A DNA stretch of 64,000 nucleotides from assembly GCF_024494695.1 (NCBI RefSeq), contig NZ_JANHDP010000003.1, positions 62,001-126,000 of the forward strand, written 5' to 3'. Positions 28,268-37,103 of the stretch are shown one piece after another. Both the position numbers and the translations under genes were made by a program. The first letter of the stretch is position 1. Each line of letters begins with the position of its first letter. The DNA comes from Natronoarchaeum rubrum. Its GTDB lineage: Archaea > Halobacteriota > Halobacteria > Halobacteriales > Natronoarchaeaceae. The notes under the pieces are model-generated. The model saw only the letters and a program-made list of their open reading frames with translations, was not told where the DNA came from and ran no database searches.

Positions 28268-30073
28268 ATGACACTCACGAACATCTACACGCTGACGCTG
28301 CTCCCCGTCGCCGGGGTCTGTCTGCTCGTCGCGGGCTACGCCTGGCGGAGCCGTCCGAACCCCGGAGCGATCCCGTTCGGCGTCTTCAACCTCGGTGCCG
28401 CGGTGTGGGCGCTGGCCACGGCGTTCGCCGCCGCGAGCGAGAGCGCGACGTGGTCGTACGCCTGGGTGTACGCCCAGTACTTCGGCATCGTCCTCGTGCC
28501 GACCGGGTGGTTCGCGTTCGCGCTCGACTACACGGGGCGGGACCGGTGGCTCACCCGGCGGTCGGTCGCGGCGCTGTCGATCGAACCGCTCGCGGCGCTG
28601 GCGCTCGTCTGGACGACCCACCGCAACGGACTGTTCTACGCGGACCACGAGCTGGTCACGGTCGGCGAGGTCACGACGGTGTTTCTGACGCCGGGGGTCG
28701 GCTTCTGGCTCCACGTCGCGTACTCCTACGCGCTGGTGGTCCTCGGAACGGCGATACTGGTCCACCTGATGCTGACGGTGCCCGAGCGCTACCGCCCGCG
28801 GACCGTCGCCGTGTTGGCCTCTATCGCAGCGCCGGTCGTCGTGAATCTCGCGTTTCTCGGCGGGTCGCTCCCGATCCCCGTCGATCCGACGCCGTACGCC
28901 TACGCCTTTTCGGGCGCGGTCGGCGTGTGGGCGCTCTTCGAGAAGGACCTGTTCGAGGTGCCCCCGGTCGCGCCGACGGTCGCCCACGGCGTCGCGTTCG
29001 AGCAGGTCTCAGACGGCGTGGTGATCATCGACGCCGGCGGTCGCGTCGTCGACTACAACGAGGCCGCCGGATCGCTGCTGGACGACGGCGTCGACCCACG
29101 GGGCGACCCGTTCGCCCAGTTGTTTCCCGCGCTGGCGGGCGATCTCGAACCGCTCGACGGCCCGCCCGAGACCATCGACGAAGTCGTGTTTCGGGTCGGC
29201 GGTCACGAGCGATACTTCGAGATCACGTCCCGGCCGATCGAGCGCGGCCGTCGCCACCAGCTGGGCCGGCTGATCACGTTCCACGACGTCACCGACCGGC
29301 TGCTCCGGGAGCAGCGCCTCGACGTGCTCCACCGCGTGCTGCGCCACAACGTCCGCCAGGAGACCAACAAAATCCTCGGCCACGCCGACTTCCTCGAAGA
29401 TACCGTCGAGGACGACGACTCGCTCGATCACGCCGACGCTATCGAGTCGGCCGCCCGCGATCTGGTCGACTGGAGCAACCAGGCTCGATCGATCGAGCGG
29501 ACGCTGGCGCCGGCCGACAGCAGCGACGCGCCCGTCGACGTCGTCCGGGCGCTCGACGCGGTGCTCGACGACCTGCGCGACACCTACCCCGAGGCCGAGA
29601 TCGACGCCGACCTGCCCGAGCGCGCGGTGGTCAGCGCCCACGTCTCGCTGGAGGAAGCGCTGTTCGAGGTCGTCGAGAACGCGCTGGAACACAACGACGC
29701 GGCGACGCCGCGCGTCGAGATCACCCTCGAACGCGACGGCGAGTGGATCGAGCTGGCGGTCGTCGACAACGGCCCCGGACTCCCGGACCCCGAGCGAGTC
29801 GTCCTCGAACGCGGCCGCGAGACGGCGCTGGAACACGGCAGCGGGCTCGGCCTCTGGCTGGTCAGCTGGACCGTTCGGGCCTCGCGGGGCTCGCTCGACA
29901 TCGGCGTCGACGACGGGACGACGATCACGATCCGGCTCCCGCGGGCGATCGACGCGGACGACGCGGCGTCCGACGGAATCGACGACGCGGAGCCGATAGA
30001 GAATCCCGAGCCGGACGCCGACGTGATCGGCGACGTGGACGATCCGTTCGCCGACGGATCGAGTCCGAGCTAG
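28268..30073 (+). CDS. Membrane sensor histidine kinase, 7TM-PAS type
   Basis: A 601-residue kinase. Seven hydrophobic helices occupy about residues 1-230, matching the N-terminal 7TM sensor region of archaeal kinases. A PAS domain follows (about 240-345: FEQVSDGVVIIDAGGRVVDY). The phospho-accepting histidine is in HRVLRHNVRQETNKI at about residue 360. The ATPase part has ENALEHND (N box), VDNGPGLP (G1 box) and GSGLGLWLV (G2 box). No response regulator is adjacent; haloarchaeal kinases of this class are often orphans. The C-terminal acidic tail is low complexity. Confidence 0.92.
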   Translation: MTLTNIYTLTLLPVAGVCLLVAGYAWRSRPNPGAIPFGVFNLGAAVWALATAFAAASESATWSYAWVYAQYFGIVLVPTGWFAFALDYTGRDRWLTRRSVAALSIEPLAALALVWTTHRNGLFYADHELVTVGEVTTVFLTPGVGFWLHVAYSYALVVLGTAILVHLMLTVPERYRPRTVAVLASIAAPVVVNLAFLGGSLPIPVDPTPYAYAFSGAVGVWALFEKDLFEVPPVAPTVAHGVAFEQVSDGVVIIDAGGRVVDYNEAAGSLLDDGVDPRGDPFAQLFPALAGDLEPLDGPPETIDEVVFRVGGHERYFEITSRPIERGRRHQLGRLITFHDVTDRLLREQRLDVLHRVLRHNVRQETNKILGHADFLEDTVEDDDSLDHADAIESAARDLVDWSNQARSIERTLAPADSSDAPVDVVRALDAVLDDLRDTYPEAEIDADLPERAVVSAHVSLEEALFEVVENALEHNDAATPRVEITLERDGEWIELAVVDNGPGLPDPERVVLERGRETALEHGSGLGLWLVSWTVRASRGSLDIGVDDGTTITIRLPRAIDADDAASDGIDDAEPIENPEPDADVIGDVDDPFADGSSPS

Positions 30074-30139
30074 CGCCGGCGCACGGCGACACAGAAAGCA
30101 CTTGTAGTACTCCGGAAGTCGTTTGGCAGCGACCGCACA

Positions 30140-30388
30140 GTGCCCCGCTCACGCAGACACACGTTAACTGCCCTCGGCGGCGTGCTCGCTGGTGGCTCCG
30201 TACTCGGCCGCGCACTCGACGCCGCTCCGGCGACTAGCAACTCCTCCGCACCGATCGCCAGTCGACTCGATTCGTACGCCGTCGAGGTCTCGATCTTCAC
30301 CGTCGACCGCCTGTGGCGCGCGCCGCCCGGTCGCGACGCCGGGCCGCGCTATCGCGCGCGACTCGCGAACGCCGCGCTGGGCGAATAG
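30140..30388 (+). CDS. Possible small Tat-signal protein, doubtful
   Basis: An 82-codon frame from a GTG. The N terminus SRRHTLTALGGVLAGGSVLG looks like a Tat signal, yet the remainder has no family character and becomes arginine-rich. It may be a real exported peptide, a decayed gene remnant, or chance. The next gene has its own promoter, so it offers no support. Confidence 0.35.
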   Translation: MPRSRRHTLTALGGVLAGGSVLGRALDAAPATSNSSAPIASRLDSYAVEVSIFTVDRLWRAPPGRDAGPRYRARLANAALGE

Positions 30389-30406
30389 ACCGAGGGCAGC
30401 CGACAC

Positions 30407-30417
30407 GAATTTATTTC
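30407..30417 (+). promoter_or_regulatory. TATA box ahead of the 30455 gene
   Basis: GAATTTATTTC is centred about 43 bases before the ATG at 30455, giving a leader of roughly 15 bases. Confidence 0.5.
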
Positions 30418-30454
30418 GGCCCACAAACCACAATCGCAACACAGAGCGTCCGCT

Positions 30455-30970
30455 ATGTCGTTCCCGACTATCGAAGCCGACGACGCGTTCCCCGACTGCG
30501 ACGTTAGCACGTCCGCGTCCGTCGCGTCGCAGATGTCGCCCGAGTCTCCCGCGGTGGTCGAACTGTGCGTCCGAAACGAGGCGTCCTCGTCGCGACGGTT
30601 TACATTCGGCACGCCGCCGCCGTTCCACGGCATGAAAAACGAATCCGGACCGGCAGAGCTGTTCATTATCCCGCCCGAGTACGAGGAAAACCACGCGCCG
30701 AAAGAGCACTTGCTGATCCCCGACTCGCCCGAAGCGGACGGGTGCTGGCGGGCCCACACGCGATTTGTCGGCTACGACACGACGCGCGGCGTGACGATCG
30801 ACCCCGGCGAAGCGTTTTGCACCGAGTACGTCCCGCTGATGCAACCGCGCGAGCAACGGTGCTTCCCAGCGGGAACTTACGGGTTCGAATCGCGCGTTCG
30901 CTGGAGAGAAGACGGCGAGTGGTTCGGCCCCTACGACTGGGAACTCGAACTGACCGTCGAGGAATCTTGA
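30455..30970 (+). CDS. Uncharacterised haloarchaeal beta-rich protein
   Basis: This 171-residue protein has no signal peptide. Segments such as AVVELCVRNEASSSRRFTFG and GTYGFESRVRWREDGEW suggest an Ig-like beta sandwich of the kind seen in haloarchaeal proteins with a DUF tag. No catalytic residues stand out. It has its own TATA box. I do not recognise a function. Confidence 0.65.
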   Translation: MSFPTIEADDAFPDCDVSTSASVASQMSPESPAVVELCVRNEASSSRRFTFGTPPPFHGMKNESGPAELFIIPPEYEENHAPKEHLLIPDSPEADGCWRAHTRFVGYDTTRGVTIDPGEAFCTEYVPLMQPREQRCFPAGTYGFESRVRWREDGEWFGPYDWELELTVEES

Positions 30971-31145
30971 GTTGGGCCTCGACCTACGTTTCGCGGGCTG
31001 TGGGACCGCGCGTCAGTCGTCGGCGCTAATCAGCGCCGAGATCGCGGCTTCGCGATGAGACGCTCAGCCGGTTCGCTCGCGGGTCGTTCCTCCCCGCTCG
31101 CGTTTTCGCGGTTCTCGCTCGTTTGCACTCGCTCCGAACCGCGCG

Positions 31146-32216
31146 TCAGTCGTCCGCGCTGGCCGGCGCCGCCTCGACGTCGATCTCGCCGGCGTCGAGT
31201 TCGGCCTCGACCTCGCGTGCGGCCTTGACCATGTTCTCCATCTTGCCGTAGGCGACGTCGCGGGGCAGCAGCTTGACGCCGCAGTCGGGCGAGACGACGA
31301 GTTGCTCCGGCGGCACGACTTCCAGACCCTTCTTGATGTTCTCCTTGATCTGCTCGACGGACTCGGCCTCGGCGACGTGGACGTCGGTGACGCCCAGCGC
31401 GAGGTCGGCCGTGAACTCGGGGTCCTTGAACACGTCGAGCTGCTCGTAGTCGCCGTTGGCGAGTTCGAGGTCGAACTCGTCGACGGGGAACTCCAGAATC
31501 TCGGGGTAGATCCGGAAGTAGTCGCCGTAGCAAACGTGCAGGCCGATCCGGACCTCCTCAGGGATGTCGTCGACGATGCGTTCGAGGGCGTCGCCGACGA
31601 TCTGGTGGTCGTCGGGCGTCGTCGCGAGCGCGGGCTCGTCGATCTGGATGTAGCGACAGCCGGCGTCGACGAGCTTCTCGATCTCCTCGTTGACGAGGTC
31701 GGCCAGATCGTTCGCGAGCGGGGCGTCGTCCTCGTAGGCCTCGTTGAAACACCACGACGCGAGCGTGTAGGGGCCGGTGATCGGCACCTTCACGGGCTTG
31801 TCGGCCACGTCGGCGGTGAACTCGTACTCGTCGACCAGCCAGGACTCGTCGTACTCGACGTCGGTGACGACGCTGGGCTTGTCGAACGTGTTGTGACCCC
31901 AGACCTTGACGGGGCCGTTGAACTCGTAGCCCTCGATCCGGTCGGCGAAGAACTCGACCATCTCGTTGCGGCGCATCTCGCCGTCGACGATCACGTCCAG
32001 TCCGGAGCGCTCGTGCTCCTCGGTGATCAGGCGGGCGGCGTCGTCCTGCGCCTCCTGCCAGTCGTCTTCGTCGACGGGACCGTCGTCCTGTTCGTACAGG
32101 TCCTGCATCCGGTTGAGCCACTTCGGCTTCGGGTAGGAGCCGACGACGGTCGTCATGATGAAGTGGTCGTTCGGGTGATCGGCGGGCTTGAACTGGTCCT
32201 TGTTCTCGTTAGTCAT
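31146..32216 (-). CDS. Methionine synthase, catalytic (zinc-binding) half
   Basis: The protein has 356 residues and corresponds to the C-terminal barrel of cobalamin-independent methionine synthase, which methylates homocysteine. The zinc ligands are His227 and Cys229 in LHVCYGD, Glu251 in LELANGD and Cys312 in SPDCGVK. MTTVVGSYPKP and QIDEPAL are further family motifs. The start overlaps the upstream gene's stop codon as ATGA, so translation of the pair is coupled. Archaeal versions are thought to take the methyl group from a corrinoid protein or tetrahydrofolate; which one applies here is not known. Confidence 0.9.
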   Translation of the reverse strand: MTNENKDQFKPADHPNDHFIMTTVVGSYPKPKWLNRMQDLYEQDDGPVDEDDWQEAQDDAARLITEEHERSGLDVIVDGEMRRNEMVEFFADRIEGYEFNGPVKVWGHNTFDKPSVVTDVEYDESWLVDEYEFTADVADKPVKVPITGPYTLASWCFNEAYEDDAPLANDLADLVNEEIEKLVDAGCRYIQIDEPALATTPDDHQIVGDALERIVDDIPEEVRIGLHVCYGDYFRIYPEILEFPVDEFDLELANGDYEQLDVFKDPEFTADLALGVTDVHVAEAESVEQIKENIKKGLEVVPPEQLVVSPDCGVKLLPRDVAYGKMENMVKAAREVEAELDAGEIDVEAAPASADD

Positions 32217-33211
32217 GCTTTCACCTCCGCGATGTCGGCCGCTTCGCCGAGCGCCTCGAGCTTGGCCTCGGACTTGTTGACCGGCAGGTAGAACAGCTCG
32301 GTGTTCGAGGTCAGGTAGGCGCGCTCGAAGTCGGCGCCGGGCGTCTGGTCGTCGATCCACTCCACGCGTTCGCGGATCGTCTCGGGCGTCTCGACGAGCG
32401 TGTTCTGCCCGTCGACCAGCCCGAGCGCGACGTCGTCGGTCGCGCCGTACTCGTTGATGTTGTAGATGTTCTGCTCCTTGTTGGCGACGAAGTCGAAACC
32501 GACGGCGTCGATGTCGGCGTCGAGCAGGTGGGCGTACACCTTCTCCTCCAGGGCGCCCCAGTACGGCTGGACGACGACGTCGGCGTCGATCGCGGACGCC
32601 ACGGCGTCGATGGCTTCCGACGCTCGCTCGTCCTCGCCGTCCTCCGGCGCGTTCTCGACGAGCGAGGGTTCGAGCAGCGTGAGCGTCTCGACGTCAGGGA
32701 AGGCGTCGACCTCGCCCGCCAGAAAGTCGCCGATCGCCGCGAGGAACTCGGCGTCGTCGCCGTAGTGCTCGTCGGTCGCGAGGTCGGCCAGCGAGTACGG
32801 GCCGGGCAGGACGGCCTGGAGCGACTCGTCGGTCAGCTCGGCGGTCGCCTCAAGTTCGGCGGCGACGTCGCCGTCGAAGTCGAGCTCGCCTTGCACCGCG
32901 GGGTCGCGGTAGAAGTTGTTGTTGTCGTAGTAGCGGACGATCCCGCGCGTCTCGACGCTGTCGTGGACCGCAAGCGGGTGAGCCAGCATGTCGTCCCAGC
33001 GCAGCTGCCCCTCGACGATCCGGTCGAGGCCGGCCGACTCCTGGACGCCGACGACCTCCTCTCGGGCGCGCTCGTACGCGTCGACGATCTCCTCGCCCTC
33101 GTCGCCGCTGATCAGGTCGTGCTTCTGCCGACCCTTGAGGTCGGCGAGTTCCTCCTTCGCCCAGTCCGGCAACGGATAGAGGCCGGGGGACGTCGCTACG
33201 AGTTCTGTCAT
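32213..33211 (-). CDS. Methionine synthase-related companion half
   Basis: A 332-residue MetE-family barrel resembling the N-terminal portion. It has GLYPLPDWAKEEL, LPGPYSLADLATDEHYGD and LLEPSLVENAP, but no His-x-Cys zinc site, so it is probably a structural or folate-binding partner of the downstream catalytic protein, with which it overlaps by four bases. The ATG at 33211 is preferred over a GTG two codons earlier, since the TATA box is 30 bases upstream. Confidence 0.85.
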   Translation of the reverse strand: MTELVATSPGLYPLPDWAKEELADLKGRQKHDLISGDEGEEIVDAYERAREEVVGVQESAGLDRIVEGQLRWDDMLAHPLAVHDSVETRGIVRYYDNNNFYRDPAVQGELDFDGDVAAELEATAELTDESLQAVLPGPYSLADLATDEHYGDDAEFLAAIGDFLAGEVDAFPDVETLTLLEPSLVENAPEDGEDERASEAIDAVASAIDADVVVQPYWGALEEKVYAHLLDADIDAVGFDFVANKEQNIYNINEYGATDDVALGLVDGQNTLVETPETIRERVEWIDDQTPGADFERAYLTSNTELFYLPVNKSEAKLEALGEAADIAEVKA

Positions 33212-33235
33212 CACCACTGGCTACGAAATGACGGG

Positions 33236-33247
33236 CTTTAATATTTC
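33236..33247 (-). promoter_or_regulatory. TATA box of the methionine synthase pair
   Basis: On the minus strand GAAATATTAAAG is centred 30 bases before the ATG at 33211, so the transcript is probably leaderless. It sits in the most AT-rich stretch of the neighbourhood. Confidence 0.65.
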
Positions 33248-33366
33248 CTATTCGGATTAATGCTCTGTAGTAATCTCGCGGCATCGACCGTCCCCGAATC
33301 GGCCCGGCACGCCGTGGCTCGGATATCATGGACCCGTTTTATCTTGCGCTGGCGAGAACCCGGCGT

Positions 33367-33588
33367 ATGGAACGAAATCCGGTGGAGAACAACTTCGTCA
33401 CCCGATTCTTGCTCGGTCTGGCCGTCGTCTTCGGGATGGTGCTGGGAGGCGGCGCGGTCGGCTGGTCTCTCTCGACGGCGGGCCTTCCCTTCGGAGTCTG
33501 GATCGGAACGGCGGTCGGCGCCCTCGCCGTCTTCATCGCGTTCGCGGTCTGGTACGGCCGCTACGACGCCTCGTTCTCGGCGGCCTGA
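33367..33588 (+). CDS. Two-helix small membrane protein, unknown
   Basis: Seventy-three residues from the ATG at 33367 (MERNPVENNFVTRFLLG). Two hydrophobic helices span about 12-35 and 40-62, with a short polar tail. An AT-rich TATA-like stretch lies about 30 bases upstream, supporting this start over the ATG at 33328. Confidence 0.6.
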   Translation: MERNPVENNFVTRFLLGLAVVFGMVLGGGAVGWSLSTAGLPFGVWIGTAVGALAVFIAFAVWYGRYDASFSAA

Positions 33589-33678
33589 GAGTCGCACCGT
33601 GCGGTTCCCGCGGGACGCGACGGCGCCGCGGCGCCCCCGTGAGGCGCGATGACGGTCGTACGCTGCGACGAACGCTCC

Positions 33679-34251
33679 TCACCGCACCAGCTTCAGCACC
33701 GTCAGCGTCTCGAAGGGGTACGACTCGTCGCGGAGCGCCGCGGCGCTGAAACCCGCAGTGGCGGCGCGGTCGACGACTTCGTCGACGCCCGTTAAACTGC
33801 TGACCAGCAGGAAAATCCGGCCCTCCGGCGCGAGGACGCGCCCGACGTCGTCGAGAAACGCCTCGATCACCTCGCGCCCCGTCTCGCCGCCCGACAGCGC
33901 GATCTCCATCCAGTCGTCGCGCTCGGCCAGCTCGTCGACCGGCAGGTAGGGCGGATTGAACAGGACGGCGTCGAACGCCGACTCGCGGAACGGCGTCGTC
34001 AGATCGGCGCGCACGGCGTCGAGGCCGCGCTCGCGGGCCTGCCGGCAGGCGTGAGGGTTGAGGTCCGACGCGAGGACGGTCGCGCCCGTCTCCTCGGCGA
34101 CGCGCTCGGCGACGTAGCCCGATCCGGTGCCGACTTCCAGCACGCGATCGTCGGCGTCGACGCGCGATTCGGCTTCGGCGGCGAGCAGGCCCGAATCCTC
34201 GGCGGGCTGGTACACCTCGGTCTCGACGCCGCGGCGCTCGGCGAGGTCCAC
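33679..34251 (-). CDS. HemK-family (Mtq2-type) N5-glutamine methyltransferase
   Basis: The 190-residue class I methyltransferase carries the SAM motif LEVGTGSGYVAERVA, the DLNPHAC acidic loop and the glutamine-specific NPPYLPV signature. The short form without an N-terminal helical domain matches archaeal/eukaryotic HemK2, which methylates the GGQ glutamine of the class I release factor. It begins with GTG directly after the stop codon of the MscS gene, so it belongs to the operon running down from L21e. Confidence 0.9.
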   Translation of the reverse strand: MDLAERRGVETEVYQPAEDSGLLAAEAESRVDADDRVLEVGTGSGYVAERVAEETGATVLASDLNPHACRQARERGLDAVRADLTTPFRESAFDAVLFNPPYLPVDELAERDDWMEIALSGGETGREVIEAFLDDVGRVLAPEGRIFLLVSSLTGVDEVVDRAATAGFSAAALRDESYPFETLTVLKLVR

Positions 34252-35400
34252 TTACTCGTCACCCCCGGGCGGCGACTCGGCGACCGGCGTCTCGCCGCCG
34301 ACCTGCGAGTCTCGGCCGCCGTCGACGCGGCCGCCGACGGTGCGCTGCGGGAACGGGATCGTGATGCCCGCCTCGTCGAAGGCGTCCTTGACCTCGCTGA
34401 TGGCCGCGGTGCGGGCGCGCCAGCGGCGCCGCGCGCTCGGGTTGTCGATCCAGAAGCGGACGCCGAGGACGACCGAGGAGTCGGCGAAGCGTTTGACCAC
34501 CGTCTCCGGGCTCGGCACGTCGAGCGACTCCTCGATGTCCCCGACCGCGTCGTCCGCCAACTCGACCGCCCGATCCACGTCGGCGTCGTAGTCGACGCCC
34601 ACCTCGACTTCCAGGCGCAGCCGGCCCTTGCGGGATCGGTTGGTGAGCGACTGGCTGCCGATCACGTCGTTGGGAACCATCACGTACTCGCCGTCGAACG
34701 TCTGGATCCGGGTGTTCATCATCGTGATGTCCTTGACGATCCCCTCCTGACCGTCGGGCCCGATCTCGATCCAGTCGCCGATCTCGAACGGCCGCGAGAG
34801 CATCAGGACGAAGCCGGCGAGCAGGGCACCGAGCGTCTGGCGGGCGGCCATACCGACGACGATCCCGAGGAACCCCGCACCGATCAGCAGCCCTTCGAGG
34901 TTGACCTGCCAGACGCCGAGCACGGAGATCCCCGCGAGGATCCAGACCACCAGCTGCGAGAGCCGATAGGTGACCTCGCGCTGATGGTCGGTGACGGCGT
35001 CGCTCCGACCGATCAGATCGTCGAGCAGTCGTCGGATCGCGCTGGTGACGACGTAGCCGCCGACGACGACGATGCCCGTCACCATCAACTGACCGAGTTG
35101 CGCTCCGCTCGGCTCGCCGATGGCGTCGAGGACGTCGTTACTTAGCCCCCACGCGTCGAGGATCACGGTGACGGCGGTGGCGAACACCGTGATGACTCCG
35201 AACGGGATGGCGACGTCGGCGACGGCCGGACGAAGCCGCTCGGCGAGGAGATCCCGTCCGCGGCGTGCGAGGAACGCGGTGAGGACCGCGACCGCCAGAG
35301 CGGCGACCGAGACGATCGCTCGTCCGCGATCGGTCGTGACCGTCTCGCCGACGCCGAGCAAGCCCGCGTCGAGCGCGGGCACGACCCCCCCACCGAACAT
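34252..35400 (-). CDS. Mechanosensitive channel, MscS family
   Basis: A 382-residue channel. Transmembrane helices lie at about 25-45, 65-90, 105-125 and 150-200; the pore region reads GAGFLGIVVGMAARQTLGAL, followed by the beta domain SRPFEIGDWIEIGPDGQEGIV and MVPNDVIGSQSLTN. The start overlaps the RsmA stop codon by one base. Its presence between RsmA and HemK genes is a recurring haloarchaeal arrangement rather than functional coupling, as far as I can judge. Confidence 0.9.
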   Translation of the reverse strand: MFGGGVVPALDAGLLGVGETVTTDRGRAIVSVAALAVAVLTAFLARRGRDLLAERLRPAVADVAIPFGVITVFATAVTVILDAWGLSNDVLDAIGEPSGAQLGQLMVTGIVVVGGYVVTSAIRRLLDDLIGRSDAVTDHQREVTYRLSQLVVWILAGISVLGVWQVNLEGLLIGAGFLGIVVGMAARQTLGALLAGFVLMLSRPFEIGDWIEIGPDGQEGIVKDITMMNTRIQTFDGEYVMVPNDVIGSQSLTNRSRKGRLRLEVEVGVDYDADVDRAVELADDAVGDIEESLDVPSPETVVKRFADSSVVLGVRFWIDNPSARRRWRARTAAISEVKDAFDEAGITIPFPQRTVGGRVDGGRDSQVGGETPVAESPPGGDE

Positions 35401-36239
35401 CAGCCGCTCTCACCCTGCTCGAAGCCGTTATCTCTGGCGATCACCGCCAGTTCGGCGAACTCTGCGGGCGCAAGCGTTCCGGGACGCCGCCGGAGCAGGT
35501 CCTCGTCGACGGCGTCGACGACCGCGTCGGCGTCGTCCAGCCCCGAGATGTGGGCCGTGTTCCGAATCGCGTTGCGCAGCGTCTTGCGCCGCTGCGTGAA
35601 GATCGCCTTCACGAAGTCGAAAAAGAACGCTTCGTCGTCGACCTCGTAGTCGGGCGTCCGCGGCGTCGTCCGGACGACGGCGCTTTGGACCTCCGGCGGC
35701 GGCGAGAACGCCTCCTTCGGGACGGGTTCGACGACCTCAACGTCGGCGTAGTGCTGGGCGGTCACCGACAGCCGGCCGTAGTCGTCGGTGCCGGCGTCGG
35801 CGGCCATGCGCTCGGCGAACTCCTTCTGGAACATCAGGACGAGCGGCTTCCCCTCGGGGAGCAGGCGGAAGGCGATCTCGCTGGAGACGCCGTAGGGCAG
35901 GTTCGAAACCGAGGCCGAGAAGTCGGGGAGATCGACGTCCAGCGCGTCGCCCTCGATCACCGTCAGGTCGCCGGCCGCGATTTCCTCGTCGAACTCCTCG
36001 CGAAGAAAGGCGGCGAGTTCGGGGTCGCGCTCGACGACGGTCACGCGCTCGGCGATCGCGAGCAGCCGGTCGGTCAGCGCGCCCGTCCCGGCGCCGATCT
36101 CCAGCAGGTGACTGCGATCCGCGTCGTCGAGGTAGTCGGGGAGTCGGTCCAGCACCCGGTCGTCGACCAGAAAGTGCTGGTCGCGGTCCGGGTTCCCCCG
36201 CACGCCGGCCCGGCGCAACAGCCCGTCGGGATCTCTCAT
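35400..36239 (-). CDS. rsmA: 16S rRNA dimethyladenosine transferase
   Basis: This 279-residue enzyme (KsgA/Dim1) dimethylates two adjacent adenines in the 3' hairpin of 16S rRNA late in small-subunit assembly. The SAM-binding motif LLEIGAGTGALTDRLL, the acidic loop VTVVERDPEL and the catalytic VSNLPYGVSSEI (NLPY) are all present, followed by the helical C-terminal domain. The ATG at 36239 gives the expected N terminus with QHFLVDD. It is part of the L21e - Rpb4 - DUF655 - RsmA archaeal cluster. Confidence 0.96.
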   Translation of the reverse strand: MRDPDGLLRRAGVRGNPDRDQHFLVDDRVLDRLPDYLDDADRSHLLEIGAGTGALTDRLLAIAERVTVVERDPELAAFLREEFDEEIAAGDLTVIEGDALDVDLPDFSASVSNLPYGVSSEIAFRLLPEGKPLVLMFQKEFAERMAADAGTDDYGRLSVTAQHYADVEVVEPVPKEAFSPPPEVQSAVVRTTPRTPDYEVDDEAFFFDFVKAIFTQRRKTLRNAIRNTAHISGLDDADAVVDAVDEDLLRRRPGTLAPAEFAELAVIARDNGFEQGESG

Positions 36240-36392
36240 TTCCTGCCGGCTATGCAACGGACCGGGGTAAACGCTCCGACTCTCGAATCGCGGCAGAAGC
36301 GGGACGGCGCGGCGGCGTCGGCGTCCGGCCGTACATCACCGACCGGGAGATCAGTCGGCTCGGCGGCGGCGCGCGACCCGACGGCGGGCGCG

Positions 36393-36974
36393 TCACTGGT
36401 CGGCGTCGACGAACGTCCGGTACTTCAGGTCGTCCTCGCGGATCTCCTCGATGATGCGCTCGACCAGCACCTCCTCCGGATCGTGAAGTCCGGCGACGCG
36501 CTCCTCGAGTTCCTCGAAGCTCTCGAAGGGCTTGCGCTTTCGCTCGTCGAGGATCGAGTTGCGCAGCTTCTTGCCGATCCCCGGCAGGAGGTTGAGTTGG
36601 TGGAGCCGGAGCGTGATCGGCTGGGCCTCGTTGTAGAAGTCGACGAACCGCTGGGGGTTCTCGTCGACGACGTCCTCGACGACGTACTCCAGTTCGGTCT
36701 GGGCGCCGCTGGAGAGGTCGCCGTACTGGACTCGCTTGAGTTCGTCGATCGCCACGCGTTCGTCGGCCGGGGCGACGGTGACCCGATCACCGATGTTCAC
36801 CTCGGAGTCTTCCTCGAAGACGAGTTCGTACAGCCGGAAATCGTCCTCGGCGACGGCGTACGCGAGCGGGGGCTTCTGGTACTGGGGCCTGTCGTCGTCC
36901 GAACGGCCGTGGGGGAGCGTGTCGAGTACGACCGCTCGACGGGGCGTCGACTCGTCGCCGGTGGCGTGGCTCAT
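36393..36974 (-). CDS. DUF655 nucleic-acid-binding protein of the L21e cluster
   Basis: A 193-residue archaeal protein with an N-terminal S1/OB-like part (about 35-95) and a C-terminal helix-hairpin-helix: LHQLNLLPGIGKKLRNSILD, followed by RKRKPFESFEEL. This combination suggests RNA binding in translation or RNA processing. It sits between Rpb4 and RsmA genes as in most archaea. An 81-base inverted-repeat element lies between it and Rpb4. Confidence 0.9.
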   Translation of the reverse strand: MSHATGDESTPRRAVVLDTLPHGRSDDDRPQYQKPPLAYAVAEDDFRLYELVFEEDSEVNIGDRVTVAPADERVAIDELKRVQYGDLSSGAQTELEYVVEDVVDENPQRFVDFYNEAQPITLRLHQLNLLPGIGKKLRNSILDERKRKPFESFEELEERVAGLHDPEEVLVERIIEEIREDDLKYRTFVDADQ

Positions 36975-37022
36975 CGTACCTCTACGTTACGGCGAGCGAA
37001 CACTTAAACGGTCGCCCGCTTC

Positions 37023-37103
37023 ATAGGGATTGCTCTCGTCAAGTACCGGCGATCGCGAGTAGGGGGCCAGCAATCACCGGGAACCAGTGAGAGCAATCCC
37101 TAT
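37023..37103. repeat. 81-base element with perfect 15-base inverted ends
   Basis: The arms ATAGGGATTGCTCTC (37023-37037) and GAGAGCAATCCCTAT (37089-37103) are exact reverse complements around a 51-base GC-rich centre. The right arm runs into the Rpb4 stop codon. In RNA it would be a long stem; in DNA it has the layout of a miniature transposable or palindrome-associated element. No flanking target duplication is visible. Confidence 0.8.

Noticed and set aside
31302..32291. 329-codon plus-strand frame opposite methionine synthase
   Set aside because: Valine/aspartate/leucine-rich antisense shadow with no domain; the minus-strand frame has all zinc ligands.
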